DNA of 64,000 nucleotides from assembly GCA_024274705.1 (NCBI GenBank), contig JAJSAL010000141.1:1-64000 (forward strand), read 5' to 3'. Below, piece after piece: positions 43,093 to 51,561 of this stretch. How positions within the stretch are numbered: the first letter of the stretch is position 1; each line of letters starts with the position of its first letter. The position numbers were made by a program, and so were the translations under genes. The notes below the pieces were generated by a model. It saw only the letters and a list, made by a program, of their open reading frames with translations, was not told where the DNA came from and searched no databases. The stretch is from Spirochaetota bacterium. GTDB taxonomy: Bacteria; Spirochaetota; Spirochaetia; SPDA01; JAJSAL01.

Positions 43093-44100
43093 ATGAGACT
43101 GAAAGACATTGCCAAAACCTTTGGTGTCGCAACTTCTACTATTTCCCGTGCGCTGAATGACGATACGCAAATTTCACGTTCTCTGCGGAAGCGTATCAAA
43201 GAATATGCTCAGAGAACTGGTTACCGGAAAAATGTATTGGCCAGAAGTCTGAAAACGAACCGGTCCAACATCATCGGTTTTATCGCTCCTGAACTCTCAA
43301 ATGACTTTTTCATGAATGTAGCCCAGGGCGTGGAGGACAAGCTTAAGAAAAAAGGGTTCAGTCTTATTGTGTGCAATTCAAACGAAAAACTCGATGAGGA
43401 AAAACGGAGGCTTGAACTTCTTCTTGAACACCAGGTTGACGGAGTTATTATCATACCTTGTTCTTCCCTTGGTTCCCACCTGGATGCACTTTCGGAAAGA
43501 GGAATTCCTTTTGTACTGGTGGACCGGCTGTCAGAAGATATCGACTCTGACGCTGTCCTGGTCGACAATACCGGGGGTTCATATAAAGCGGTGGAGTACC
43601 TGATCACCCACGGTATTCATCAAATCGGTTTTATCGGCGGAGATATGAACCTTACATCGGCAAAAGAACGTTTTACCGGGTATACCCGGGCACTGGAAGA
43701 TTATCATATCCGTCTGGACGACTCCATCATCCGTTTCGGTGATTTTCATGTGCACAGCGGGTATGTTTGCATGGAAAGCCTTCTTAATACTCCGGAACCT
43801 CCGAAGAACGTGTTTATCGCAAACTTTTTTATGCATTTAGGAGCAACTAAATTTCTGTTTGAACAGCCGTTGAATAACCGGGACATGGTGAAGATCGCCG
43901 GTTTTGATGAAATGTACCTTTCTCCTGTACTGGGCTTTGCCAGTCTTACCGTGGCTCAGCCTGTACCTGATATCGGCAGGGAGGCCGCATCGATCCTGAT
44001 AGACCGTATACAGGGGGTTGATTTTACGTTTCCGAAAATTTCCCGTCTCGATACGAAACTTGTCATTCATGATGAGTCATTGAAAAGGAACATGATATAG
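43093..44100 (+). CDS. LacI-family transcriptional regulator
   Basis: A 335-residue repressor. The helix-turn-helix and hinge read MRLKDIAKTFGVATSTISRA with ALNDDTQISRSLRKRI following, and the ligand domain is the periplasmic-binding-like fold (IGFIAPELSNDFFMNVAQGV, GVIIIPCSS, VDNTGGSYKAVEYLI, IGFIGGDMNLTSAKERFTGY). It binds DNA as a dimer and responds to a sugar. The perfect palindrome just upstream and its relative in front of fucI are the obvious targets, which suggests that it controls itself and the fucI operon, with L-fucose or a related sugar as inducer. No ribosome site is clear; the -10-like box ends six bases before the ATG. Confidence 0.93.
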   Translation: MRLKDIAKTFGVATSTISRALNDDTQISRSLRKRIKEYAQRTGYRKNVLARSLKTNRSNIIGFIAPELSNDFFMNVAQGVEDKLKKKGFSLIVCNSNEKLDEEKRRLELLLEHQVDGVIIIPCSSLGSHLDALSERGIPFVLVDRLSEDIDSDAVLVDNTGGSYKAVEYLITHGIHQIGFIGGDMNLTSAKERFTGYTRALEDYHIRLDDSIIRFGDFHVHSGYVCMESLLNTPEPPKNVFIANFFMHLGATKFLFEQPLNNRDMVKIAGFDEMYLSPVLGFASLTVAQPVPDIGREAASILIDRIQGVDFTFPKISRLDTKLVIHDESLKRNMI

Positions 44101-44113
44101 AAACTAATGTTTA

Positions 44114-44135
44114 TATATGCAATCGTTTGCGTATA
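44114..44135 (+). promoter_or_regulatory. LacI-type operator upstream of fucI
   Basis: A 22-base imperfect palindrome (nine of eleven pairs) with core GCAATCGTTTGC at 44119-44130. One half-site is identical to that of the perfect palindrome at 43052-43071 and the other differs at one base. It lies 14 bases before the fucI ATG and just ahead of its ribosome binding site, where bound repressor would block transcription. Confidence 0.75.
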
Positions 44136-44148
44136 CATGGAGGAAGAC

Positions 44149-45960
44149 ATGGCACAAGTACAAGGTATGAAGCACATTCCACCGGTGAACAGGCTCCGGA
44201 ACGGACTTCCAAAGGTAGGTATCCGCCCGACAATCGACGGCAGGCGGGAAGGAATCAGGGAATCCCTGGAACAGCAGACCATGGAAATGGCACAGGGCGC
44301 CGCCAGACTTATTACCGAAAACCTTACACACCCCTGCGGGCTCCCCGTAGAATGCGTTATAGCGGAATCTACTATCGGAGGTGTTGCTGAAGCCACACGG
44401 TGTGAGGAACAATTCCAACGGGAGGGGGTCGGACTTTCTCTTACCGTAACTCCCTGCTGGTGTTACGGATCGGAAACCATGGATATGGATCCCTTACGGC
44501 CGAAAGCAGTGTGGGGGTTCAACGGTACCGAACGGCCGGGAGCAGTGTACCTCGCTGCAGTACTCGCCGCACATACCCAGAAAGGTCTTCCCGCATTTGG
44601 GATCTACGGAAGAGATGTACAGGATCCAGGTGACACCACGGTTCCGCCTGATGTAAAAGAGAAAATCCTGCGATTCGTCACGGCAGGTCTGGCTGTAGCC
44701 CGGATGAAAGGGACCTCCTACCTTTCTTTCGGTTCTGTTTCCATGGGCATTGCAGGATCGATTGTAGATGAAACTTTTTTCCAGGATTTCCTCGGCATGC
44801 GGAATGAATATGTAGACATGTCGGAATTTATACGAAGGCTGGACCAGAACATATTCGACCCTGAAGAATTTGAACTTGCCGCAGCATGGGTAAAGGATAA
44901 CTGTCAGGAAGGGCCGGACAACAACCGGCAGGACCTGAAAAAAACAGCTGGGGAAAAAGAACAGGACTGGGCTGTTTCCATCAAGATGACCATGATCGCC
45001 CGTGACCTGATGGTAGGCAATCCACGCCTCGCTGAACTTGGATTTCCCGAGGAAGCCCTGGGGCACAACGCCTTGGCTTCCGGTTTCCAGGGACAGAGGC
45101 AATGGACCGACTTCATGCCTAGCGCGGATTTCATGGAAACCATGCTTAACACATCCTTTGACTGGAACGGTATCCGCCAACCTTTTATCATGGCCACGGA
45201 AAACGACTGTATGAACGGTGTGGCCATGCTTTTCGGCCACCTTCTTACCGGTACATCACAAATCTTTTCCGATGTCCGGACCTACTGGAGTAACGATGCC
45301 ATCAAACGGGTTACCGGGAAATCCTTAAGCGGTATAGGTAAAAACGGCATCATCCATCTTATCAATTCCGGTTCTACGACGATGGACGGAACAGGACAGC
45401 AGTCCCGGGATGGAAAACCGGTGATGAAACAATATTGGGATATCACCAGGGAGGAAGCGGCAGCATGCCTGGATGCAACCCGTTTCTGTGCTGCAAACAG
45501 GGAATACTTCCGGGGAGGCGGATTTTCCACTACGTTCCTTACCCTGGGGAACATGCCGGTAACCATGTCCAGGGTCAACCTGGTGAAAGGACTGGGACCG
45601 GTCCTGCAGATCGCAGAAGGGCATACCGTGGACCTGGACAAGGACATCCACACCACCCTGGACAAACGGACCGACCCCACCTGGCCGACTACCTGGTTCG
45701 CACCCCGCCTTACCGGTACCGGCGCTTTCAGCGATGTGTATTCCGTCATGGCTAACTGGGGAGCGAACCACGGCGCAATCACCTACGGCCACATCGGCGC
45801 GGACCTTATCACCCTGGCGTCCATGCTCCGGATTCCCGTGAGTATGCACAATGTTCCGGCAAAATCGATATTCCGGCCAAGCGCATGGGCTTCCTTCGGT
45901 ATGGAACCGGAAGGTTCGGATTACCGGGCCTGTGCCCTTTTCGGTCCCCGTTACTCATAG
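44149..45960 (+). CDS. fucI: L-fucose isomerase
   Basis: A 603-residue enzyme (E. coli FucI has 591) interconverting L-fucose and L-fuculose, often also D-arabinose and D-ribulose. The ATG at 44149 has GGAGG at five bases. Family segments are [61 protein letters not shown] (with the catalytic Glu and metal-binding Asp), the C-terminal [20 protein letters not shown] and [20 protein letters not shown] (metal His), ending [20 protein letters not shown]. The gene is intact. It is controlled by the LacI operator upstream and followed by a remnant of fucU and by an SDR gene. Confidence 0.95.
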   Translation: MAQVQGMKHIPPVNRLRNGLPKVGIRPTIDGRREGIRESLEQQTMEMAQGAARLITENLTHPCGLPVECVIAESTIGGVAEATRCEEQFQREGVGLSLTVTPCWCYGSETMDMDPLRPKAVWGFNGTERPGAVYLAAVLAAHTQKGLPAFGIYGRDVQDPGDTTVPPDVKEKILRFVTAGLAVARMKGTSYLSFGSVSMGIAGSIVDETFFQDFLGMRNEYVDMSEFIRRLDQNIFDPEEFELAAAWVKDNCQEGPDNNRQDLKKTAGEKEQDWAVSIKMTMIARDLMVGNPRLAELGFPEEALGHNALASGFQGQRQWTDFMPSADFMETMLNTSFDWNGIRQPFIMATENDCMNGVAMLFGHLLTGTSQIFSDVRTYWSNDAIKRVTGKSLSGIGKNGIIHLINSGSTTMDGTGQQSRDGKPVMKQYWDITREEAAACLDATRFCAANREYFRGGGFSTTFLTLGNMPVTMSRVNLVKGLGPVLQIAEGHTVDLDKDIHTTLDKRTDPTWPTTWFAPRLTGTGAFSDVYSVMANWGANHGAITYGHIGADLITLASMLRIPVSMHNVPAKSIFRPSAWASFGMEPEGSDYRACALFGPRYS

Positions 45961-46007
45961 GAGAATACAACGCTAACGATCTGGTCTTCACAGACGGCAA
46001 TGTCTCC

Positions 46008-46124
46008 ATGACAGACCGGTTTGCCTTTTACGAACAGGCAAAAAAGGCGTATGCCGCTGTTGCAGCCGGAGAAATCTCGTTGTATGCTGATACGATCCTA
46101 ATTAAAGGGGTGATAAACGGATAA
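46008..46124 (+). pseudogene. C-terminal remnant of L-fucose mutarotase FucU
   Basis: The 38-codon frame reads TDRFAFYEQAKKAYAAVAAG then EISLYADTILIKGVING. It aligns with the end of FucU/RbsD proteins, where E. coli FucU has [20 protein letters not shown] followed by RAKYGNILLKKGV. The in-frame sequence before it (NANDLVFTDGNVS from about 45975) could be part of the same remnant, but the roughly 90 N-terminal residues with the catalytic histidine are missing and the fucI stop lies at 45960. An internal deletion fits best. The stop overlaps the next ATG (TAATG), so the fragment may still be translated and couple the SDR gene. Mutarotases interconvert fucose anomers for the isomerase. Confidence 0.7.
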
Positions 46125-46858
46125 TGGGAAGGACCATCGATCTTGCAGGCAGAACTGCAGTCATAACAGGAGCAACCAGGGGCATCGGTAAAGCCATATC
46201 CCTTTCCCTGGCTGGGCACAGGATGAACCTGGCTCTTACCGGCAGGTCGAAAGGAAACCTTGATAAAACGGCAGCTGAATCGGAACAACTCGGCAGCACG
46301 GCCCTGGCTGTGTCTGCCGATTTTTCCCTGGACAGGGCACCCTATGAAGTGATTAAGCGGACAGTCGACCGTTTCGGCGGCATCGACATCCTTATCAATA
46401 ACGCAGGTACAGCTCTCAATCTTCCCTTTGAGCAAACCGGCGATGACGACTGGGATGCCATCATGAAGGTCAATGCCCGGGCACCGTTCATACTGTGCAG
46501 GGAGGCCATTCCCTGGCTTGAGCAATCGGATATTCCGACGATCATCAACATCTCTTCTGTTGTGGGCCACAAAGGGTATATCCGGCAGGCTGCCTACTCG
46601 GCTTCTAAACATGCACTCATGGGTTTTACCAAGGCCCTTGCCAGGGAGGTACAGAACCGGGATATTCGCGTTCATGCCCTTGCCCCGGGAGGGGTGGCAA
46701 CAGACCTTGTCGCTTCCATGAGGCCGGATCTTGACACCAGAGAACTTATCCAGCCTGAAGAACTGGCGGATATCGTACTGTTTCTCCTTCTTCACAGGGG
46801 AAACGCCGTAATCGATGAAATCAATATTCGAAGGATTTCAAACACTCCATGGCAATAG
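46124..46858 (+). CDS. Short-chain dehydrogenase/reductase
   Basis: A 244-residue classical SDR. The cofactor motif is VITGATRGIGKAIS (TGxxxGIG) near residue 14, NNAGTALN near 87, the catalytic serine is in INISSVVGHKG near 140 and the Tyr-x-x-x-Lys motif is AAYSASKHALMGF near 158. Members oxidise or reduce alcohols, sugars or acyl chains with NAD(P). In the fucI cluster a sugar or aldehyde substrate is plausible, for example oxidation of fucose to a lactone or reduction of lactaldehyde, but the sequence alone does not say. It is coupled to the fucU remnant through TAATG, and the carbonic anhydrase-like gene begins ten bases after its end. Confidence 0.92.
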   Translation: MGRTIDLAGRTAVITGATRGIGKAISLSLAGHRMNLALTGRSKGNLDKTAAESEQLGSTALAVSADFSLDRAPYEVIKRTVDRFGGIDILINNAGTALNLPFEQTGDDDWDAIMKVNARAPFILCREAIPWLEQSDIPTIINISSVVGHKGYIRQAAYSASKHALMGFTKALAREVQNRDIRVHALAPGGVATDLVASMRPDLDTRELIQPEELADIVLFLLLHRGNAVIDEINIRRISNTPWQ

Positions 46859-46868
46859 GATACAACAC

Positions 46869-47399
46869 ATGATTCACCCATACGAAGGCAAAGAACCGGA
46901 TGTCGTAAAAGCATCATTCATCGCATGGAACGCCGAAGTCAGCGGCGACGTTACCCTGGGGGAAGCATCCTCCATATGGTACAGCGCCACACTCCGCGGA
47001 GATATCGAACCTCTTATCATCGGCGGGAGAACCAATATCCAGGACAATGCGGTTCTCCACACCCAGAAGGACTGCCCGACGATTGTGGGTGATTATGTTG
47101 TTGTGGGACACGGCGCGCTCCTGCACGGCTGTTCTATCGGAAACGGTACCCTGGTCGGTATGGGAGCCATTGTTTTGAATAATGTGACTATCGGGGAACA
47201 CTGCATTATCGGTGCCGGATCACTGGTAACCGAGGGAAAATCGTTTCCTCCCCGCTCATTGATCATAGGTAGTCCCGCAAGGGTCATACGGAAGGTTACG
47301 GACAAAGAGATAGAGAGTATTCGTGCTGCGGCGGAACGGTATTTAGAAAAAGCGCGTAAAACAGATGAAATCCAGAAGAAAAACGGACCTCATCTGTAG
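46869..47399 (+). CDS. Gamma-carbonic anhydrase-family protein (left-handed beta-helix)
   Basis: A 176-residue hexapeptide-repeat protein. The repeats run from about residue 12 to 135 (SGDVTLGEASSIWYSATLRG, IGGRTNIQDNAVLHTQ, DYVVVGHGALLHGCSIGNGT). The metal-binding histidines of the gamma-carbonic anhydrase/YrdA group are at VLHT, GHGALLHGC. A C-terminal helix (DKEIESIRAAAERYLEKARK) closes the trimer. Members are either carbonic anhydrases or acyl-carrying relatives such as PaaY and CaiE. I chose the ATG at 46869 because the longer frame overlaps the SDR gene. Last gene of the fucI operon, ending convergently with the hydantoinase gene. Confidence 0.88.
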   Translation: MIHPYEGKEPDVVKASFIAWNAEVSGDVTLGEASSIWYSATLRGDIEPLIIGGRTNIQDNAVLHTQKDCPTIVGDYVVVGHGALLHGCSIGNGTLVGMGAIVLNNVTIGEHCIIGAGSLVTEGKSFPPRSLIIGSPARVIRKVTDKEIESIRAAAERYLEKARKTDEIQKKNGPHL

Positions 47400-47413
47400 G
47401 TCAACCTGCCACA

Positions 47414-50239
47414 TCAGGCGGGCACCACCGAATCCGGCGTCCCTTCTATCTCCCCGGATAGGGTGCATTCCAGGAACACCTCCGTCCCGTTAGCGGCTTT
47501 TGCAATCCTGTCTTCGATGCGGATCCTTACCCTTCGTTCCGATGTTCCTGAAGACTCGGCGAGCTGAAGGAGCTGCTTGTTAAGCTCTTCCGATGCATAT
47601 TCCTGGGCATCGTCGAAGGACTCTGCCGTGAAATGCCCGGGGAGACCGATCACCGTATACTTTCCGTCGGATGTGGGCACGATGGATAACTGCTTCTTAA
47701 CCAATACGGAACTGGTGATGGCTCCCACGGCGTTTGCCACTTCCGCGTACTCGGGAATAAGAATTTCCGCTTTTATCAGTCGTGATACGGGCATCAGGAA
47801 AAACTTGGCCGGTGCACCCAGGCCGATCACAGGATGCCGAAGGTTGATCTTGACTTCGAAGTTATCATTTTCTCCGTACACGGCATTCAGCATAGCCTGA
47901 CAGGTGTCGCAGGTATCGAAGGACTCGGTTTCACCAGGCATCTGTTTTTTAATCAATTCACCGATAAGCTTCCGGGTGTTGAGCCTGTTTACCCTGGTTA
48001 TCAAATCTTCAATGGAGATCCCGGCACGGGTACTCATGACAGCGGCCATACTCATTGCCGCATCCCTGTTCCACATGGATAGCTTTTTCTGGATATGAAA
48101 TATGTCCGTGGGGGTCATTCCGCACCGCTGGATGATGTAGTGCTCTTCCAACCGCTTGGTCCGGAGCATCAGCCAGTACCCGGCACCGGTCCTGTCCGCC
48201 AGTTCCAGGAGAGAGCAGGGACCGTCGGACAAGGCTTTCAGAATCTTCTCCTCGTCCCGGGTAAGGTCCAGATGCTCCCCGGACCCGGTATTCAGAAGAA
48301 ACTGAATCGGCTCTGCATTGGTGATAAAACTGTCCAGGTTCCGCTCCACGAAATCGAGGGCTTCCTGGATCGAATATTCCGAGCCGAGCCATGATATCGG
48401 CGCGATCCTCCTGGGGCCTATGATAAGTTCCTGTTTCTCGATCACAATCTCACTGTCACCACCGAGCCCGACGGTACTCATGTCCAGGGCGCGCACGTGT
48501 GTGCGCCAGCCGCCCACCTTTGCCCCGCTGCCCTTTACTTCCACTCCCCCCTCCTTGATGGACCCGATGTCCGATGTAGTGCCGCCGATGTCGATAACTA
48601 TGGAATCGGTAAGGTCCGTAAGGTATTTTGCCCCGGCAATACTCGCCGCTGGCCCGGAGAGAATCGTCTCAATGGGCCGTTCCCTGGCGATCTGAGAACT
48701 CATAAGGGTACCATCACCCTTCACCACCATCACCGGTGCCTGGATCCCCCGGTGGCTTAAGCTCTTTTCCACATCTTCCAGAAACTTTTCTAACAGGGGG
48801 ATGATCTTGGCATTCAGCACAGCGGTGTTCGCCCGCACCTGGAAATTGTACAGTTCCGACAGTTCATGACCGCAGCACACATGGAGACCTGTCTCCTTCA
48901 TGATGATCTCTTTGACCCGAATCTCGTGGGCGGGATTCACGGATCCGGCATACCCGGAAACAGCGAACACATTGACTCCCTCTTTTTTCACCAGGTCTGA
49001 AGCCGCCTTTCGTATCTCCTGCTCATCAAGGGATTCCAGTTCCTTACCACTGATGTCAAGGGAGCCCCTGATGACCTTGATCGGCCGGTATGCAATATCA
49101 GCAGGATCGCAGGAACTCCCGGGCATGACTATGAGCCCCACTTTCTGACCGTGATTTTCCACGATCGCGTTGGTTGCCAGGGTCGTTGAAACGGACACAA
49201 TGTCCACACGGGACACATGCTCTCCTTTAAACCGGTCAATAGCATTCCCGATACCGATGGTGAAATCCCATTTCGTGGTAAGAGCCTTTCCACTACACAC
49301 CACTTCTTTGGTGTGAAAATCATAGATTACCGCATCAGTATAGGTCCCTCCTGCATCGATGCCCAGACCGTACCTTCTCTGCCGGGGGGCCGGGGAAGAG
49401 GATTCCCGGGGGATATCAGACACGATATCTTCCCTGGCGTCACTGTGAGATTTGTCCTGTTTCCACCTTGGGGCGGAGCTGATCTTCCCCTCTTTCGGAT
49501 CGAACCGGGTTACCGATCCCGGGGGGACAAACAGGATTCGCCGGTTTGTTTCAACTACCGTAAGAAGGTCCCTCAGCAGGGTACGGTCCCCTTGGAGGGA
49601 GGTGTATTCCCAACCGAACTCTTCAGAAAGGGCTTTCGCGTAGGATTCGTATGTTTCAGGAGTACCTGCTCCCGTATCGATAAAGGCAGCCCTGTTATAG
49701 TTCTTCTTCCAGGTGCTCAGGAATTCGATGATATTATCAGCACTCTCTTTTCCATATTTCCCTTCCAGCTCTTCACGTTTCATGCCGGTTATGCTTTCGT
49801 CGGAGCGTATGAATTCAGAATTACCTGTTCCCTTCGGCTGGACCTGCTCCTCAAACCACCCTGCAGAGATGTAATAGGTGCCTGGTTTACCGGAGAACTC
49901 GTTTTTATACGCTGCATCCGATCCGAGAAAAAGTGATATACAATCATGCACCCTGGGAATAACCAGGGGGGTGTGTTCTGCGGTCAGCCCGATGGTACCC
50001 CTTCCGCAGATTCCGTACCCAATGGCGATACGGTCGTATACCTTTAGGGAATCCGCTTTTCCAATAGCTTCCTGCACCCTCTTAAGCAGCTCTTTCGGAA
50101 CATTGTGAAGTCCCCCTTCCAGGTACTCTGTTTCTAAATCGATGCATAGATCTTCAGCCGTCCGTTCTACATCCGGCCTTAATACACCGCAGGCTATAAG
50201 ATAAACCCTGTCTCTTTTATCATTGGTCTCACTATCCAC
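47414..50239 (-). CDS. DUF1638 domain fused to a hydantoinase A/oxoprolinase-type ASKHA ATPase
   Basis: A 941-residue protein from a GTG with GGGGAG at seven bases (the frame is open to 50299). Residues about 10-240 match DUF1638: YLIACGVLRPDVE, IAIGYGICGRG, IPRVHDCISLFLG and TYYISAGWFE. A charged linker (about 250-289) leads to a hydantoinase A/N-methylhydantoinase-like ATPase: phosphate motif LGIDAGGTYTDAVIYDF, VSTTLATNAIVENHG, VDIVS, a second phosphate motif IVIDIGGTTSDIGS and the C-terminal swap to about 910. DUF1638 proteins are often found with corrinoid-dependent methyltransferases, and this ATPase fold also includes corrinoid activators, so a reactivator-like role is possible. No such partners lie in the window. 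Function unproven. Confidence 0.8.
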   Translation of the reverse strand: MDSETNDKRDRVYLIACGVLRPDVERTAEDLCIDLETEYLEGGLHNVPKELLKRVQEAIGKADSLKVYDRIAIGYGICGRGTIGLTAEHTPLVIPRVHDCISLFLGSDAAYKNEFSGKPGTYYISAGWFEEQVQPKGTGNSEFIRSDESITGMKREELEGKYGKESADNIIEFLSTWKKNYNRAAFIDTGAGTPETYESYAKALSEEFGWEYTSLQGDRTLLRDLLTVVETNRRILFVPPGSVTRFDPKEGKISSAPRWKQDKSHSDAREDIVSDIPRESSSPAPRQRRYGLGIDAGGTYTDAVIYDFHTKEVVCSGKALTTKWDFTIGIGNAIDRFKGEHVSRVDIVSVSTTLATNAIVENHGQKVGLIVMPGSSCDPADIAYRPIKVIRGSLDISGKELESLDEQEIRKAASDLVKKEGVNVFAVSGYAGSVNPAHEIRVKEIIMKETGLHVCCGHELSELYNFQVRANTAVLNAKIIPLLEKFLEDVEKSLSHRGIQAPVMVVKGDGTLMSSQIARERPIETILSGPAASIAGAKYLTDLTDSIVIDIGGTTSDIGSIKEGGVEVKGSGAKVGGWRTHVRALDMSTVGLGGDSEIVIEKQELIIGPRRIAPISWLGSEYSIQEALDFVERNLDSFITNAEPIQFLLNTGSGEHLDLTRDEEKILKALSDGPCSLLELADRTGAGYWLMLRTKRLEEHYIIQRCGMTPTDIFHIQKKLSMWNRDAAMSMAAVMSTRAGISIEDLITRVNRLNTRKLIGELIKKQMPGETESFDTCDTCQAMLNAVYGENDNFEVKINLRHPVIGLGAPAKFFLMPVSRLIKAEILIPEYAEVANAVGAITSSVLVKKQLSIVPTSDGKYTVIGLPGHFTAESFDDAQEYASEELNKQLLQLAESSGTSERRVRIRIEDRIAKAANGTEVFLECTLSGEIEGTPDSVVPA

Positions 50240-50311
50240 ACTGACTCTCCCCACATAAAATGCCTTGGTAAATGTATAGTGATTTCCGGGAAAAGGCAAT
50301 TGAGATGAGAA

Positions 50312-50353
50312 GCCGGCATGCTCCCACGGCTGTACCGGTTGGGCATTGCCGGC
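50312..50353. other. Long imperfect hairpin in the divergent intergenic region
   Basis: GCCGGCA at 50312-50318 pairs with TGCCGGC at 50347-50353, with an inner stem CCCA/TGGG and a short GG/CC pairing between. No T run follows on either strand, so it is not a standard terminator. It lies upstream of the DUF1638 fusion gene and far from the divergent GNAT gene; regulatory RNA or protein site are possible. The rest of 50240-50552 shows nothing clear. Confidence 0.3.
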
Positions 50354-50552
50354 CGTTCAAGAAATCCCCTTCTATTCTATACTGCCCTGGAAATCGAAGG
50401 CGTGCCTCCAGGATTCAATGCGATACATATATAATCTCATATCTATGGAATTCTCACATCTATTACCGCGTAAAGTCGATGGTCAGTCAGTTCACCTGAC
50501 TTGAACAGTAATACATAACATACTATTATTCTCACTGATAAAAGGAAGAGAT

Positions 50553-51506
50553 ATGTTCCCTGAGAAAACAAAACAGCCGTTTATACTCCGTCCACTCTGC
50601 GATGACGATATATGGGATTATGCAGATCTGCTTTTCAGTTCGTTTAATGCGTGGTGGTGGAAGCATGGTCTGGGACGGGATTTTTATGAGTGCAGTCCCC
50701 AGGATACCGCGATATTCTATCAGGTTTACAATGATCTCACACCCGGCTGCAGTGTGGCGGCAATTCAGCGGGATACAGGCCGAATGATGGGCGCCTGTTA
50801 TTACCATCCCAGGGAATTCCACGTGTCCTTGGGGATAATGGCGATGCACCCCAACTACGTTGGGTATGGAATAGCCCGTGCATTTGTACGGTACATCCTG
50901 GATTACACACGGGAGCAAAGTTTCAAAGCATGCCGGCTTGTCTGCAGTGCCATGAACCTTGATTCCTTTTCCTTGTATAACAGGTCCGGATTCATACCCC
51001 GGGCCATGTATCAGGATATGTTGATCGATGTTCCCCCAAACGGTATCAGGGCGCATGTTTCAGGTGAGGATAATATCCGGGATGCTGCTGCAGATGATGT
51101 AGAAGGGATGGGAGAACTGGAGCTGTATGTCAGCGGTGTGAAGCGGGAAATCGATTACCGGTATGCTATTGAAAACCCGAGGGGGGTCATGCATGCCAGT
51201 GTATACGAAAACGAAGCCGGTGCAATTGATGGTTTTATGATCTCTCTGAAACACCCGGCCCTCAATATTCTCGGCCCCTGTGTCGGCCGGTCGGAAGAAG
51301 TGGTAATTGCCCTTATCCGGAGAGAACTGGACCGGTTCAAAGGCCTGGCCGCCCTGTTCGTTGTTCCCATGCAGAAGCGAACCATTGTGGAACAGTTGTA
51401 CGACTGGAAGGCCGTTAATGTGGAAACCCATGTTAAACAGGTATGGGGAGAATTTCAGGAGTTCAGGGGGGTTTCTTTACCCAGCTATCTTCCGGAAACA
51501 GGATAG
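50553..51506 (+). CDS. GNAT-family N-acetyltransferase with two GNAT-like halves
   Basis: A 317-residue protein. The N-terminal half (about 8-155) is a GNAT domain: ILRPLCDDDIWDYADLLF starts it, and the acetyl-CoA loop is MAMHPNYVGYGIARAFVRYI with VGYGIA in place of the classical RGxGIG. LVCSAMNLDSFSLYNRSGFI is the usual C-terminal part. The second half (165-310) repeats a similar alpha/beta layout (AADDVEGMGELELYVSG, then a later DGFMISLKHPALNILGPCVG) and looks like a degenerate GNAT copy. AAGGAAG precedes the ATG. Acceptor unknown. It lies just upstream of the second damaged chemoreceptor. Confidence 0.82.
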   Translation: MFPEKTKQPFILRPLCDDDIWDYADLLFSSFNAWWWKHGLGRDFYECSPQDTAIFYQVYNDLTPGCSVAAIQRDTGRMMGACYYHPREFHVSLGIMAMHPNYVGYGIARAFVRYILDYTREQSFKACRLVCSAMNLDSFSLYNRSGFIPRAMYQDMLIDVPPNGIRAHVSGEDNIRDAAADDVEGMGELELYVSGVKREIDYRYAIENPRGVMHASVYENEAGAIDGFMISLKHPALNILGPCVGRSEEVVIALIRRELDRFKGLAALFVVPMQKRTIVEQLYDWKAVNVETHVKQVWGEFQEFRGVSLPSYLPETG

Positions 51507-51561
51507 ATCCGGTTTCGATATTCGCATATTTCCGAATACTCAGACAAAACAGGAGAAACTA

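Noticed and set aside
50240-50552. Cobalamin riboswitch upstream of the DUF1638 fusion
   Set aside because: The hairpin at 50312-50353 lacks the conserved B12-box sequences, so a riboswitch call is not supported.
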